Positions 20,611 through 31,683 of a DNA stretch of 64,000 bases are shown here, in pieces. The notes beneath the pieces were generated by a model. It ran no database searches. It was not told where the DNA came from and saw only the letters and a program-made list of their open reading frames with translations. Source of the DNA: Oharaeibacter diazotrophicus (GTDB lineage Bacteria > Pseudomonadota > Alphaproteobacteria > Rhizobiales > Pleomorphomonadaceae); assembly GCF_004362745.1 (NCBI RefSeq), contig NZ_SNXY01000006.1, positions 1,178,001-1,242,000 on the forward strand, in the 5' to 3' direction. The first letter of the stretch is position 1, and every line of letters starts with the position of its first letter. The position numbers were made by a program, and so were the translations under genes.

Positions 20611-22011
20611 ATGACCACGACCACCGCCGACCTCGGTCCACCCGTCCGCGAACGGACGGCCCGTTTCTACTTCGCCGCCTGGCGCTGGCACTTCTACGCC
20701 GGCCTCTACGTCGCGCCCTTCCTGATCATGCTGGCCGTCACCGGCCTGATCATGCTGTGGTCGTCGACCCTTTACGGCCGCAACGGCGAGAACACCCCCG
20801 TCGCCGTCGGCACCGCGACCGTATCCGTCCAGGCCCAGGCCGACGCGGCAGCCGCCGCGGTGCCGGGCGGCTCCGTGTCCACCTACATCGCGCCCAACGC
20901 GGCCGATCACGTCGCCGGTTTCCGGGTCGACGAGGGCGAGAACTCCTGGATCGTGCTGGTCGATCCCTATACCGGCGCCGTCGTCGACAGCACCCGCCGC
21001 AACGGCGGCTGGTACGACCTCGCCGACAAGATCCACGGCACCTTGCTGATCGGCACCGTCGGCGACCGCCTGATCGAGATCGCCGCCAGCTTCGGCATGG
21101 TCCTGATCGCGACCGGCATCTACCTGTGGTGGCCGCGCCAGGGTCGCGGTCTCGGCGCCGCGCTCCGTCCCGACCTCGCGGCCCGGCGCCGGCCGCTCTG
21201 GAAGAGCCTGCACCAGACCGTCGGCATCTGGACCGCCGTCATCCTGGCGCTGTTCCTGGTGTCGGGCCTGAGCTGGGCAGGCATCTGGGGCGAACGCTTC
21301 GTCCAGGCCTGGAGCACCTTCCCGGCCGAGAAGTGGGACGCGGTGCCGCTGTCCGACGCCACCCACGCCGCGATGAACCACGGCGGCGAGAAGGAGGTGC
21401 CGTGGGCGCTCGAACAGACGCCGATGCCGGCGTCGGGCTCGACGGCCGGTGCGCCCGGTGCCGACGCCGCGCCGACGCTCGAGGGCATCGTCGCCTGGGC
21501 CCGCGCCGCCGGCTTCGAGGTGCGGATGCAGGTGTCGCTGCCGGCCGGCGAGACCGGCGTCTGGACCGTCTCGCGCGACAGCATGAGCAAGGATTCGCAC
21601 GATCCGACCTCGGACCGCACCGTCCACCTCGACCGTTACACCGGCAGGGTGCTCGCCGACGTCCGCTACGACGACTATTCGCTCGCCGGCAAGGCGATGG
21701 CGATCGGCATCCCGCTGCACGAGGGCGACATGGGCCTCGTCAACGCGCTGTTCAACACGGTGTTCTGCCTGTCGATCGTGTTCCTGTCGGTGTCCGGCGT
21801 GGTGATGTGGTGGCAGCGCCGCCCCAAGGGCGTCGCCCGTCTCGCCGCCCCGCCCGTGGCGGCCGACGTGCCGATGCCGAAGGGCGCGGTGCTGGTGATG
21901 CTGGCGGTGTCCTTCGCCTTCCCGCTCGCGGGCCTGACGCTGCTCGCCGTGCTGGCCCTCGACGTGCTGGTGGTCTCGCGCCTGCCGGCGCTCCGCGACG
22001 CCCTGTCCTGA
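20611..22011 (+). CDS. PepSY-associated transmembrane protein
   Basis: A 466-residue membrane protein of the PepSY_TM (PiuB-like, COG3182) family. Helix 1 is at about 33-52 (preceded by RWHFYAGLYVAPF), helix 2 near 153-172 (ATGIYLWWP), helix 3 near 205-225 (LHQTVGIWTAVILALF), helix 4 near 385-405 and two more at the C-terminus. Periplasmic PepSY-like regions lie between helices. Conserved histidines such as those in RWHFYAG, KIHGTLL, SLHQTVG and IPLHEGD may bind heme. These proteins act with siderophore or heme uptake and are proposed ferric reductases. The operon context with His/Cys proteins supports a metal role. A terminator follows. Confidence 0.88.
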   Translation: MTTTTADLGPPVRERTARFYFAAWRWHFYAGLYVAPFLIMLAVTGLIMLWSSTLYGRNGENTPVAVGTATVSVQAQADAAAAAVPGGSVSTYIAPNAADHVAGFRVDEGENSWIVLVDPYTGAVVDSTRRNGGWYDLADKIHGTLLIGTVGDRLIEIAASFGMVLIATGIYLWWPRQGRGLGAALRPDLAARRRPLWKSLHQTVGIWTAVILALFLVSGLSWAGIWGERFVQAWSTFPAEKWDAVPLSDATHAAMNHGGEKEVPWALEQTPMPASGSTAGAPGADAAPTLEGIVAWARAAGFEVRMQVSLPAGETGVWTVSRDSMSKDSHDPTSDRTVHLDRYTGRVLADVRYDDYSLAGKAMAIGIPLHEGDMGLVNALFNTVFCLSIVFLSVSGVVMWWQRRPKGVARLAAPPVAADVPMPKGAVLVMLAVSFAFPLAGLTLLAVLALDVLVVSRLPALRDALS

Positions 22012-22025
22012 TCCGGTGGGCGAAG

Positions 22026-22058
22026 GCGCGGTCCCGGATCGGTCCGGGACCGCGCTTT
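22026..22058 (+). terminator. Terminator after the PepSY gene
   Basis: Perfect 12-bp inverted repeat GCGCGGTCCCGG (22026-22037) and CCGGGACCGCGC (22044-22055) followed by TTTCG, between convergent genes. Confidence 0.7.
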
Positions 22059-22062
22059 CGCC

Positions 22063-22383
22063 TCACCCGCCGCAGCCGCCGCCCTCGGTCGAGCCGCAGC
22101 CGCATCCGCCCGCCGGGGCGGGCGCGGCGGCCCCGGCCGCGTCGGTCCGGCCGATCGCGACGCGCCACTCGTTGGGGCCGGCGCGCCGGTAGTCCCAGGT
22201 GAAGCGCCCGGGCAGGAGGGCGTGGAACTGGTGCAGGAGACCCAGCGGGTCGTGGTCGTTGACGAGTTCGAAGGCCTCTCCGGGCGCCAGTCCGTCGAAC
22301 ACGGCGAACACCGCGACGTGACGCTGCGGCCGCGACAGCGGACGGACGTCGAGGATCTTGATCTCGGCTTCGGCGGTGGACAT
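22063..22383 (-). CDS. DUF2249 domain protein with Cys-rich tail
   Basis: 106 residues from the ATG at 22383, preceded by TGGAGAA. Residues 7-77 form a DUF2249 domain (LDVRPLSRPQRHVAVFAVFDGLAPGE, LVNDHDPLGLLHQF, W-x-Y-x5-PNEWRVAI), a TusA-like fold often encoded near nitric oxide and respiration genes. The C-terminus is an Ala/Pro linker followed by a glycine-cysteine tail with four Cys (GGCGCGSTEGGGCGG), which could bind a metal. The gene is monocistronic, between the PepSY gene and cimA. Function is unknown. Confidence 0.8.
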   Translation of the reverse strand: MSTAEAEIKILDVRPLSRPQRHVAVFAVFDGLAPGEAFELVNDHDPLGLLHQFHALLPGRFTWDYRRAGPNEWRVAIGRTDAAGAAAPAPAGGCGCGSTEGGGCGG

Positions 22384-22515
22384 TGGATCCGTTCTCCAGG
22401 GGTTGAAACCGCCCGTCCCTACCCTGCCCCGGGCCCGGAGAACGTTGTCGCCGCGCAAGCTCGCGGCACGCGCGGCCGGCCGGCGATCGGAATGGGCGCC
22501 GGCCGCCCCCTCGTT

Positions 22516-24120
22516 TCAGAGATCGGCCGCGCCGGCATTCAGCAGCTTGTAGGTGATCGAATCGATCAGCGCCTGGAACGAGGCGTCGATGATGTTCTCG
22601 CTGACGCCGACGGTGGACCAGCGCCGGTCGGTGGCGCGGTCGCGGCTCTCGATCAGCACGCGGGTGACGGCGCCGGTGCCGCCGTTGAGGATGCGAACCT
22701 TGTAGTCGACCAGTTCGAGCGTCTCGATCTCCGACTGGTAGCGGCCGAGGTCCTTGCGGAGCGCCTGGTCGAGCGCGTTGACCGGGCCGTTGCCCTCGGC
22801 GACCGACATCAGCGTCTCGCCGTCGATCTTCAGCTTCACCACCGCCTCGGACATCGTGACGATCTCGCCGCGGGCGTTGTAGCGGCGCTCGACCATGGTC
22901 CGGTAGGACTTCACCTCGAAGAAGGCCGGCACCGCGCCGAGATGGCGGCGGGCGAGCAGGTCGAACGAGGCGTCGGCGGCCTCGTAGGCGAAGCCCCGCG
23001 CCTCCCGCTCCTTGACCTCGCGCAAGAGGCCGTCGAGGCGGCGATCCTTCGGATCGTGCGGGATGGCTAGGCGCTCGAGTTCGGCGAGCAGGTTCGAGCG
23101 GCCCGCCTGATCCGACACCAGCACGCGGCGGCGGTTGCCGACGGTCTCGGGCGCGACGTGCTCGTAGGTGCGCGGGTCCTTCAGGATCGCCGAGGCGTGG
23201 ATGCCGGCCTTGGTCGCGAAGGCCGAGGTGCCGACATAGGGCGCGTGGCGGGCCGGCGCGCGGTTCAACAGCTCGTCGAAGGCGCGCGAGACGTGCGTGA
23301 GCGTGCGCAGGCGCTCGTCGTCGACGCCGATCTCGAAGCGATCGGCCCATTCGGCCTTCAGCTTCAGCGTCGGGATCAGCGTGGTCAGGTTGGCGTTGCC
23401 GCAACGCTCGCCGATGCCGTTCAGCGTGCCCTGGATCTGGCGCACGCCGGCCGCCACCGCCGCCAGCGAATTGGCGACCGCCTGTCCGGTATCGTCGTGG
23501 GCGTGGATGCCGAGATGGGAGCCCGGCACCACCGCCGCGACCTCGCGCACGATCGCCGCGATCTCGTGCGGCATCGAGCCGCCGTTGGTGTCGCACAGCA
23601 CCACCCAGCGCGCGCCGGCCTCGTGGGCGGTGCGGGCGCAGGCGAGCGCGTAGGCCGGATTGGCCTTGTAGCCGTCGAAGAAGTGCTCGCAGTCGACCAT
23701 GACCTCGCGGCCGGCGGCGCGGGCCGCCTCGACCGACTGGGCGATGCCGGCAAGGTTCTCCTCGCCGGTCGTCTTCAGCGCCACCTCGACGTGGTAGTCC
23801 CAGGACTTCGCCACGAAGCAGACCGCGTCGGCCTCGGCCTGGAGCAGCGCGGCGACGCCAGGGTCGTTGGAGACCGAGACGCCCGGCCGCCGCGTCATGC
23901 CGAAGGCGGAGAAGCGCGCCCGGCGGGTGCGCTTCTCGGTGAAGAAGGCGTCGTCGGTCGGGTTGGCGCCGGGATAGCCGCCCTCGACGTAGTCGACGCC
24001 GAGGTCGTCCAGCATCCTGGCGACCAGGATCTTGTCCTCGACCGAGAAGTCGATGCCCGGCGTCTGCGCCCCGTCGCGCAAGGTGGTGTCGTAGAGGTGG
24101 ATGCGTTCGCGGGCGGACAT
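22516..24120 (-). CDS. cimA: (R)-citramalate synthase
   Basis: A 534-residue DRE-TIM metallolyase condensing pyruvate and acetyl-CoA to citramalate, the first step of the threonine-independent isoleucine route. The N-terminus has LYDTTLRDGAQTPGIDFS (HMGL-like active site), then VEGGYPGANPTD, and the metal-binding HAHDDTGQAVANS. The C-terminal 150 residues form the LeuA dimerisation/regulatory domain (GPVNALDQALRKDL, LVDYKVRILNGGTGAVTRV). The length and the GYPGANP motif distinguish it from 2-isopropylmalate synthase. The ATG at 24120 starts at the conserved position; the frame extends upstream but overlaps the neighbour's spacer. It is last in the cysS-PIN-GFA-pip run, 32 bases after pip. Confidence 0.93.
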   Translation of the reverse strand: MSARERIHLYDTTLRDGAQTPGIDFSVEDKILVARMLDDLGVDYVEGGYPGANPTDDAFFTEKRTRRARFSAFGMTRRPGVSVSNDPGVAALLQAEADAVCFVAKSWDYHVEVALKTTGEENLAGIAQSVEAARAAGREVMVDCEHFFDGYKANPAYALACARTAHEAGARWVVLCDTNGGSMPHEIAAIVREVAAVVPGSHLGIHAHDDTGQAVANSLAAVAAGVRQIQGTLNGIGERCGNANLTTLIPTLKLKAEWADRFEIGVDDERLRTLTHVSRAFDELLNRAPARHAPYVGTSAFATKAGIHASAILKDPRTYEHVAPETVGNRRRVLVSDQAGRSNLLAELERLAIPHDPKDRRLDGLLREVKEREARGFAYEAADASFDLLARRHLGAVPAFFEVKSYRTMVERRYNARGEIVTMSEAVVKLKIDGETLMSVAEGNGPVNALDQALRKDLGRYQSEIETLELVDYKVRILNGGTGAVTRVLIESRDRATDRRWSTVGVSENIIDASFQALIDSITYKLLNAGAADL

Positions 24121-24152
24121 GGACGTCGAACTCTCGGAGGTCTGGCCGGCGG

Positions 24153-26198
<2,046 letters not shown>

Positions 26199-26199
<1 letters not shown>

Positions 26200-27605
26200 C
26201 ACCGCTTCACCTCCCACGTCGTCACCGGCTCGCCGGTCGCCGGGTCCTTGCCGTCCTTCAGAACCACGCCGAGGGCGGCGAGTTCGTCGCGCAGGCGGTC
26301 GGATTCCTTGAAGTCGCGCGCCTTGCGGGCGGCGAGGCGGGCGGTGACGAGCGCCTCCACCGCGCCGGTGTCGACGGCGGCGGCGGGCCGGCGGGCGGCC
26401 CAGGCGGCGGGGGTGTCGGCGAGGAAGCCGAGCAGACGCAGCGAACCGGCGAGCGCGGCCGGATCCGAGCGCAGCCCGTGCAGTTCGGCGACGACGCGCG
26501 CGGTGTTGAGGTCGTCGGCAAGCGCCTCGAGCACGCAGGCGTCGGGCGCGCCCGGCTCGACCGCGCCGGCGATCGCGTACCAGTCGTCGAGCGTGCGCCA
26601 GGCCTCCTCCAGCGCCTTGACCGTGAAGTCGATCGGCTGGCGGTAATGGGTCTTCAGCATGGCGAGGCGCAGCACCTCGCCCGGCCAGTCGTCGAGCAGC
26701 TCGCGGATGGTGAAGAAGTTGCCGAGCGACTTCGACATCTTCTCCCCCTCGACCTGGAGGAAGCCGTTGTGCATCCAGACGTTGGCCATGCGCTCGGTGC
26801 CGAGGGCGCAGCAGGTCTGGGCGATCTCGTTCTCGTGGTGCGGGAACACGAGGTCGATACCGCCGCCGTGGATGTCGAACACGTTCCGCGTCGGGTCCGC
26901 GCAGGTGAAGCCGCCGCCGAAGGGGCGGATCAGCTCGGCGTAGGCCATCGCGGAGCACTCGATGTGCCAGCCCGGCCGGCCGCGTCCCCAGAGACTGTCC
27001 CAGCCCGGCTCGTCGGCCGACGACGGCTTCCACAGCACGAAATCCATCGGGTCGCGCTTGTAGGGCGCGACGTCGACGCGGGCGCCGGCGATCATGTCGT
27101 CGAGCGAGCGGCGCGACAGCCGGCCGTAGGCCGGCATCGACGGCACGTGGAACAGCACGTGGCCCTCGGCGGCGTAGGCGTGGCCGCGCGCGATCAGGCT
27201 CTCGATCAGCTCGATCATCTCGGCGACGTGCAGCGTCGCGCGCGGGGTGGCGCTCGGCTTCAGGCAGAGGAGATCGGCGACGTCGGCCTCGAACTGGCTA
27301 TAGGTCTTCGTGGTCAGGTCGAAGATCGCCTCGACCGGCGGCACGCCAGGATAGTCGCGGGCGGCGCGGGCGTTGATCTTGTCGTCGACGTCGGTGACGT
27401 TGCGGACGTAGCGTACGTGCTCGACGCCGTAGAGATGGCGCAGCAGGCGGTACAGCACGTCGAACACGATCACCGGCCGGGCGTTGCCGATGTGGGCGAA
27501 GTCGTAGACCGTCGGCCCGCAGACGTACATCCGGACGTTGGCCGGATCGATCGGGACGAAGTCCTCCTTCGCCCGCGTCAGCGTGTTGTAGAGCTTCAGC
27601 GTCAC
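26199..27605 (-). CDS. cysS: Cysteine-tRNA ligase
   Basis: 468 residues from a GTG start that has GAGAGG just upstream; the ATG 39 bases earlier would add an unconserved leader. The class I synthetase signatures are [10 protein letters not shown] (HIGH) and [11 protein letters not shown] (KMSKS). Zinc ligands are Cys in [10 protein letters not shown], and Cys/His in HIECSAM and FPHHENE. The C-terminal DALR-like region closes with [21 protein letters not shown]. It charges tRNA-Cys and is the first gene of the overlapping run that continues with the PIN, GFA, pip and cimA genes. Confidence 0.96.
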
Positions 27606-27870
27606 TTGCCCTCTCCCGTCGGACGCACCCCGAGGATCGCACACGGCGGCCGTGCCGGCCGGCCATGGGTCCTGTCTTCCCGTGCGATCGATGAGGTCAG
27701 ACGGTGACGGCCGCGGCCGGCTTCAGCGCTCAGCCACGAATGATACAAGCCGCGATGATGAACGCGCGATCGCGCGGAACCGTCGTCATGGCGAAAGCTA
27801 TCGCGCCGCCGGCGCCTCCCCGTCAAGGGATTTGCGTCGGCGGCAGGCGGGCGTGTCGCCCGACGGACCG

Positions 27871-28674
27871 TCAGTCCGGCGCGCGCGCCGCGGCGGCGGC
27901 GCGGAAGGCGTCGAGTTCGGCGGGATCGACGTCGCCGACGGCGTAGTGGACGAGGCCACCCTGCTCCCAGCGGACGACGTTGTAGCCCTCCTCCCGGAAG
28001 GCCGCGTCGCCCGCGGCCGGCGCGTCGGCCGGCCAGACGAACAGGTTGATGACGTGTCCGTGTCGGCGGTAGACGATCGCGGCGACCGTGCGGTGGCCGA
28101 CGTAGTCCACCCGCCCGCCCACCAGCGGAAAGCCGCGGTCGGCGAGGTCGACGACGGGCGGCGAGAACGCCACCTTGCCGGCGAACCAGGGCTTGACCGT
28201 GTGGCGATCCGAGGTCGGGACGTCGGTGAGGTGGTCGACCTGCAGCGAGCGGACGTGGGCGGCGACGAGGTCGTCGACGAGGCCGGACGGCGCGTGCAGC
28301 GGCGCCAGGACGAGGACGCCGGCGACCACGGCCGCGGCCGCCGGCAGGCCGAGTGCGAACCGAGCGAGGCCGGCGACGTGCCCCGCGAACCCGTCGCCGC
28401 GTCGCACCGGTGCGGATCCGCGCGCCTCGTGCCGCAGCGCCTCGTGCCGCAGCGCCGCGGCCACTCGCTGCCGGAACGCCGGCGAGGCCGTTTGGCGGAC
28501 ACCCGGCGCCGCGAGGCGGGTCCGCAGCGCCCGCAGATCCCCGAGATGCGCGGCACAGGCCGGGCAGGACCGGACGTGGGCATCGCAGGCGGCGGCGTCG
28601 GCGGCGTCGAGTTCGCCGTCGACGTGGGCGCCGAGCAGTTCGTCGTGGCCGGGACAGACGTGGTGGGTGCGCAT
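27871..28674 (-). CDS. Anti-sigma factor with zinc finger, membrane-anchored
   Basis: 267 residues. The N-terminus carries a zf-HC2/ZAS anti-sigma domain, His-x3-Cys-x2-Cys in DAHVRSCPACAAHL with an upstream His in CPGHDELLGAHVDGEL. A single transmembrane helix lies at about 105-125 (FALGLPAAAAVVAGVLVLA), and a periplasmic domain of about 140 residues follows (SLQVDHLTDVPTSD, FPLVGGRVDYVGHRTVAAIVYRRHGHVINLFVWP). The C-terminal part resembles the sensor part of other alphaproteobacterial membrane anti-sigma factors. It starts two bases after the stop of the sigma factor gene and should bind that sigma factor. Confidence 0.85.
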   Translation of the reverse strand: MRTHHVCPGHDELLGAHVDGELDAADAAACDAHVRSCPACAAHLGDLRALRTRLAAPGVRQTASPAFRQRVAAALRHEALRHEARGSAPVRRGDGFAGHVAGLARFALGLPAAAAVVAGVLVLAPLHAPSGLVDDLVAAHVRSLQVDHLTDVPTSDRHTVKPWFAGKVAFSPPVVDLADRGFPLVGGRVDYVGHRTVAAIVYRRHGHVINLFVWPADAPAAGDAAFREEGYNVVRWEQGGLVHYAVGDVDPAELDAFRAAAAARAPD

Positions 28675-28676
28675 GG

Positions 28677-29351
28677 TCAAACCTCGCGCTTCGGCCGGGC
28701 GCCGGCCCACAGCACTTGAAAGGCGGCGCGGGCGCGGGCGAGACGCGACATCACCGTGCCGATCGGCACCGCCAGGACCTCGGCGATCTCCCGGTAGGAA
28801 AGGTCCTCGACGTCGCGCAGGACCAGGACCTCGCGCTGGCGGAGCGGCAGTGCCTCGAGGGTGCGGCGTACGGCCGTCGCCTCGTCGCGGCGCAGCAGCG
28901 TCGCCTCCGGATCGTCGGGCGCCGCGACGTCGACCGCCTCCTCGTCGAGCGGGGCGGGATCGAAGACGACGCCGGCGGCGCGATTGTGCGCGCGCCAGTC
29001 GAAGTGGCAATTGCGGACGATGGCGAGCAGCCAGGCGCGGGCGTTGACGCCGCGCCAGCCGTCGAAGGCGCGGAAGGCGCGGATCACCGCCTCCTGGGCG
29101 ACGTCCTCGGCGGCGACGGCGTCGCGGCAGAGGTAGCGCGCGAGGTCGTGGGCGGCGTCGAGATGCGGCAGCACGGTCCGCTCGAACGCCTCCAGCCGCG
29201 CGTCGGAGCGGTCGGCCCCGGCGGCCGTGGGTCTCGCCGGCGCGGCGCGCCCACGGATGTCGAGGGCACGGACGGTCAGCGCGACGAGGAATCCGAGCAC
29301 GCCGCCGGAACGGGCCGGCCGCGACGGATGCGACAGCTGGAGAACGGACAT
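28677..29351 (-). CDS. ECF-type RNA polymerase sigma factor
   Basis: 224 residues. Region 2 is at about 57-115 (LARYLCRDAVAAEDVAQEAVIRAFRAFDGWRGVNARAWLL, core-binding), and region 4 at about 160-210 (LEALPLRQREVLVLRDVEDLSYREIAEVLAVPIGTVMSRLARAR, -35 recognition). The first 50 residues are not conserved and no alternative ATG is present, so the real start may be a non-ATG codon further in. It lies between a cupredoxin gene (upstream) and its zinc-finger anti-sigma gene (2 bases downstream). Autoregulation of the whole operon is expected but not shown. Confidence 0.9.
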   Translation of the reverse strand: MSVLQLSHPSRPARSGGVLGFLVALTVRALDIRGRAAPARPTAAGADRSDARLEAFERTVLPHLDAAHDLARYLCRDAVAAEDVAQEAVIRAFRAFDGWRGVNARAWLLAIVRNCHFDWRAHNRAAGVVFDPAPLDEEAVDVAAPDDPEATLLRRDEATAVRRTLEALPLRQREVLVLRDVEDLSYREIAEVLAVPIGTVMSRLARARAAFQVLWAGARPKREV

Positions 29352-29411
29352 GGGTGGCGGATCCCTGTGCGCGCCCGGGCCGGACGGCGTGCGCCGCCCG
29401 GCCCGTCGCAG

Positions 29412-29786
29412 TCAATCGGCGGCGTGGACGACGACCTTTCCGGTCATGTGCGGGTGCAGCGAGCAGAAATAGGCGAACTCGCCGGCGCTCTCGAAGGTGT
29501 GGCTGAAGCTGTCATCCGTATCGAGCGGCTTCGACTTGAAGGTCTTGCCGGTCTCGACGACCGTGTGCGGGATGTCGTCGCCGTTCGTCCACGTCACCGT
29601 GGTGCCGACGGCGACGTCGAGCACGGCCGGCTCGAAGGTGAAGTTGGCGATCGTCACCGTCGCCGCGGGTCCGGCGGCCGCCGCCGGCAGGACCGGACCG
29701 GCGACGGCCGCGAGGACGACGGCGAGCGCGGCGAGATGCCGGCCGCGGCGGGAGACGGCCGCGGACGCGGCCTCGGACAGGGTCAT
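29412..29786 (-). CDS. Cupredoxin (amicyanin/pseudoazurin-like type 1 copper protein)
   Basis: 124 residues with an N-terminal export signal (hydrophobic 18-36, ending AAAAG) and a beta-barrel cupredoxin. Type 1 copper ligands are His74 (DIPHTVV), Cys108, His111 and Met114 in YFCSLHPHMTG, with the spacing used by amicyanin. It is a periplasmic one-electron carrier or copper-binding protein. It lies between the metallophosphoesterase and sigma factor genes in one operon, suggesting induction by copper or oxidative signals. The electron partner is unknown. Confidence 0.92.
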   Translation of the reverse strand: MTLSEAASAAVSRRGRHLAALAVVLAAVAGPVLPAAAAGPAATVTIANFTFEPAVLDVAVGTTVTWTNGDDIPHTVVETGKTFKSKPLDTDDSFSHTFESAGEFAYFCSLHPHMTGKVVVHAAD

Positions 29787-29855
29787 GGCGGAACTCTTCG
29801 GTAGCGGGGGCGTGGCGGGCGGCGGCCGTCGCGACGAGGCCGCCGGCCGGGCGGA

Positions 29856-30809
29856 TCAGCCGGCGAGCGGCCTGTCGACGATGGCGAGCGGGGCGTCGCC
29901 GCGGACGAAGTCGACGGTGGCGATGCCGAGATACTTGCGCAGTTCGCCGGCCGGCACCTTCATCGGCCCGGCCGATGGCGCGGTGCCCGGCGCCGGCTGC
30001 GGGAAGGCGGTCGAGCGGGCGGTGTGGAAGGCGACGTTGCCCTCGACCTTCTGCATCACCTGGTGGATGTGGCCGTTCAGCACGGTCACCGACCCGAAGC
30101 GCCGCAGCATCGACAGCGCCTGCGCGCCGTCCGAGGTGCCCCAGCCCCACTCGGGATAGACGGTCCAGAGCGGGATGTGGGCGAACACCACGATCGGCGT
30201 TTCGGACGACAGACCGGCGACGTCCTTGGCCAGCCATTCGAGCTGCTCGGCGCCGAGGTTGCCGAGACCGCCCGCCTGCAGGTTCACCACGTTCACGAGT
30301 CCGACGTAGTGGACGCCTCCGAAGTCGAAGCTGTACCAGCCGGCGCCCCGGGCCTTGCCGCCGAACCGGCGCAGGTAGGACTTGCCGGGTTCCTCGTCGA
30401 GCAGGTCGTGTTCGCCGGGCACGTAGAACACCGGCAGTCCGGCTTCCTGGATGAGCTTCTCGGCATCGTCGAACTCCTCGTCGCGGGAGAGGTGGCTGAT
30501 GTCGCCGGTGTGGATGACGAAGGCGGGCTTCTCCGGCAGCGCCTTGATGCGGGCGACGGCCTCCTTCAGCGTGCCGAGGGCGTCGGGGTTGGCCGGCTTG
30601 GAAAAGCCGACGTGGCTGTCGCTGATCTGCAGGAAGGTGAAGGGCTTCGCCGCGGGCGTCGCCGCCGCGGCGCTCGACATCAGCGCCGCCTGCGGCAGGC
30701 CGCCGGCGACCGACCACAACAGGCCCGTGCCGGCCCAGGTCATGCATTCGAGGAAGCCGCGGCGGTCGATGCCGTCCGCGTCGGGCCGCGGGGCGTCGTC
30801 GTCTCTCAT
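29856..30809 (-). CDS. Exported metallophosphoesterase (calcineurin-like)
   Basis: 317 residues starting at the ATG at 30809, with GGAG 9 bases before it. A Tat signal is present (DRRGFLECMTWAG at 15-27, hydrophobic stretch, AAAAT cleavage region). The phosphoesterase motifs are DSH (64-66), GDISH (102-106), GEHD near 137-140 (the usual GNHD), FAHIPLW and NGHIHQ, which bind two metal ions. Substrate is unknown. It leads the operon MPE-cupredoxin-sigma-anti-sigma, an arrangement I recall from other alphaproteobacteria, where it is presumed to be part of an envelope-stress response. Confidence 0.88.
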   Translation of the reverse strand: MRDDDAPRPDADGIDRRGFLECMTWAGTGLLWSVAGGLPQAALMSSAAAATPAAKPFTFLQISDSHVGFSKPANPDALGTLKEAVARIKALPEKPAFVIHTGDISHLSRDEEFDDAEKLIQEAGLPVFYVPGEHDLLDEEPGKSYLRRFGGKARGAGWYSFDFGGVHYVGLVNVVNLQAGGLGNLGAEQLEWLAKDVAGLSSETPIVVFAHIPLWTVYPEWGWGTSDGAQALSMLRRFGSVTVLNGHIHQVMQKVEGNVAFHTARSTAFPQPAPGTAPSAGPMKVPAGELRKYLGIATVDFVRGDAPLAIVDRPLAG

Positions 30810-30923
30810 CGTCGGGATCTCCATCTGGCCGGGGGCGCCGGTGTCCCGCACCCCTCGCAGCGATCCAGACCGCCCGGGGCGGCGACCTATTCCACCGCCC
30901 CGCACGATTTCTTCCCGCGCCCG

Positions 30924-31580
30924 TCAGACGCCGGCACGCAGCCCGCGCAGCACGTCCATGAACGCGGTCGGCTCGGGTCGGCGGGTGTAATCGGGGTCGG
31001 TCTCGGCGTAGGCGATGCGGCCGTCGGCGGCGATCACGAAACGGGCCGGCATCGGCAGCGTCCAGCTCGGCTCGCCGTTGACCTTGGGCAGGTCGACGCC
31101 GAAGCCCTGGTAGAGCGCGATCAGCTCGTCCGCGAGGCGGAAGCGCAGGCCGAACAGGGCGGCCACCGCGTTGCCGGCGTCGTGCAGCACGGGGAAGTCG
31201 AGCCCGAGGTCGCGGCGGGTCTTTGCACCGTTGGTGGTCGACTGCGGCGAGATCGCCACCAACGTGGCGCCGAGCGCGGCGATCTCCCGCGTCAGGGCGC
31301 CGAGTTCGCGCAGGTCGATGTTGCAGTAGGGGCACCAGATGCCGCGATAGAAGGTCACGACCAAGGGGCCGCGGGCGAGGAGGTGGGCGGACGAGAGCTC
31401 CACGCCCTCCGAGTCCGGCAGGGTGAAGGTCGGCGCCAGGGCGCCGGGTCGGAGCACGCCGTCGAGGATACCCGAGGCGGCGAGATCGGCGGTGGCGCGG
31501 CGCATGACCCCGAGCGCGTCAGCGGGGGCCTTGGTCTCGAAGTCTGTGCGGTAGGCGTCGAGCTTGTCCTGGAGCGTCAT
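30924..31580 (-). CDS. Peroxiredoxin-like thioredoxin-fold protein (AhpC/TSA)
   Basis: 218 residues. After a helical N-terminal extension, the thioredoxin fold begins at about 45 and has the active site WCPYC (Cys83 and Cys86) in VVTFYRGIWCPYCNIDL, followed by VAISPQST and FPVLHDAGNAVA. The CPYC pair marks the AhpC/TSA-like group that can act as peroxidase or disulphide reductase. GGAGGGAAGAG precedes the ATG. It is divergent from a LysR regulator 103 bases away, its probable controller. Role: removal of peroxides, by family. Confidence 0.88.
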   Translation of the reverse strand: MTLQDKLDAYRTDFETKAPADALGVMRRATADLAASGILDGVLRPGALAPTFTLPDSEGVELSSAHLLARGPLVVTFYRGIWCPYCNIDLRELGALTREIAALGATLVAISPQSTTNGAKTRRDLGLDFPVLHDAGNAVAALFGLRFRLADELIALYQGFGVDLPKVNGEPSWTLPMPARFVIAADGRIAYAETDPDYTRRPEPTAFMDVLRGLRAGV

Positions 31581-31683
31581 CTCTTCCCTCCGGTCGCGGG
31601 TCTGCGACAGCGGACGGAGACGTGGGCTCGGCCGTGGCACGGCGGTAGCGCAAGGGCGTGAACAGGATCTATACGTGGAGCGC

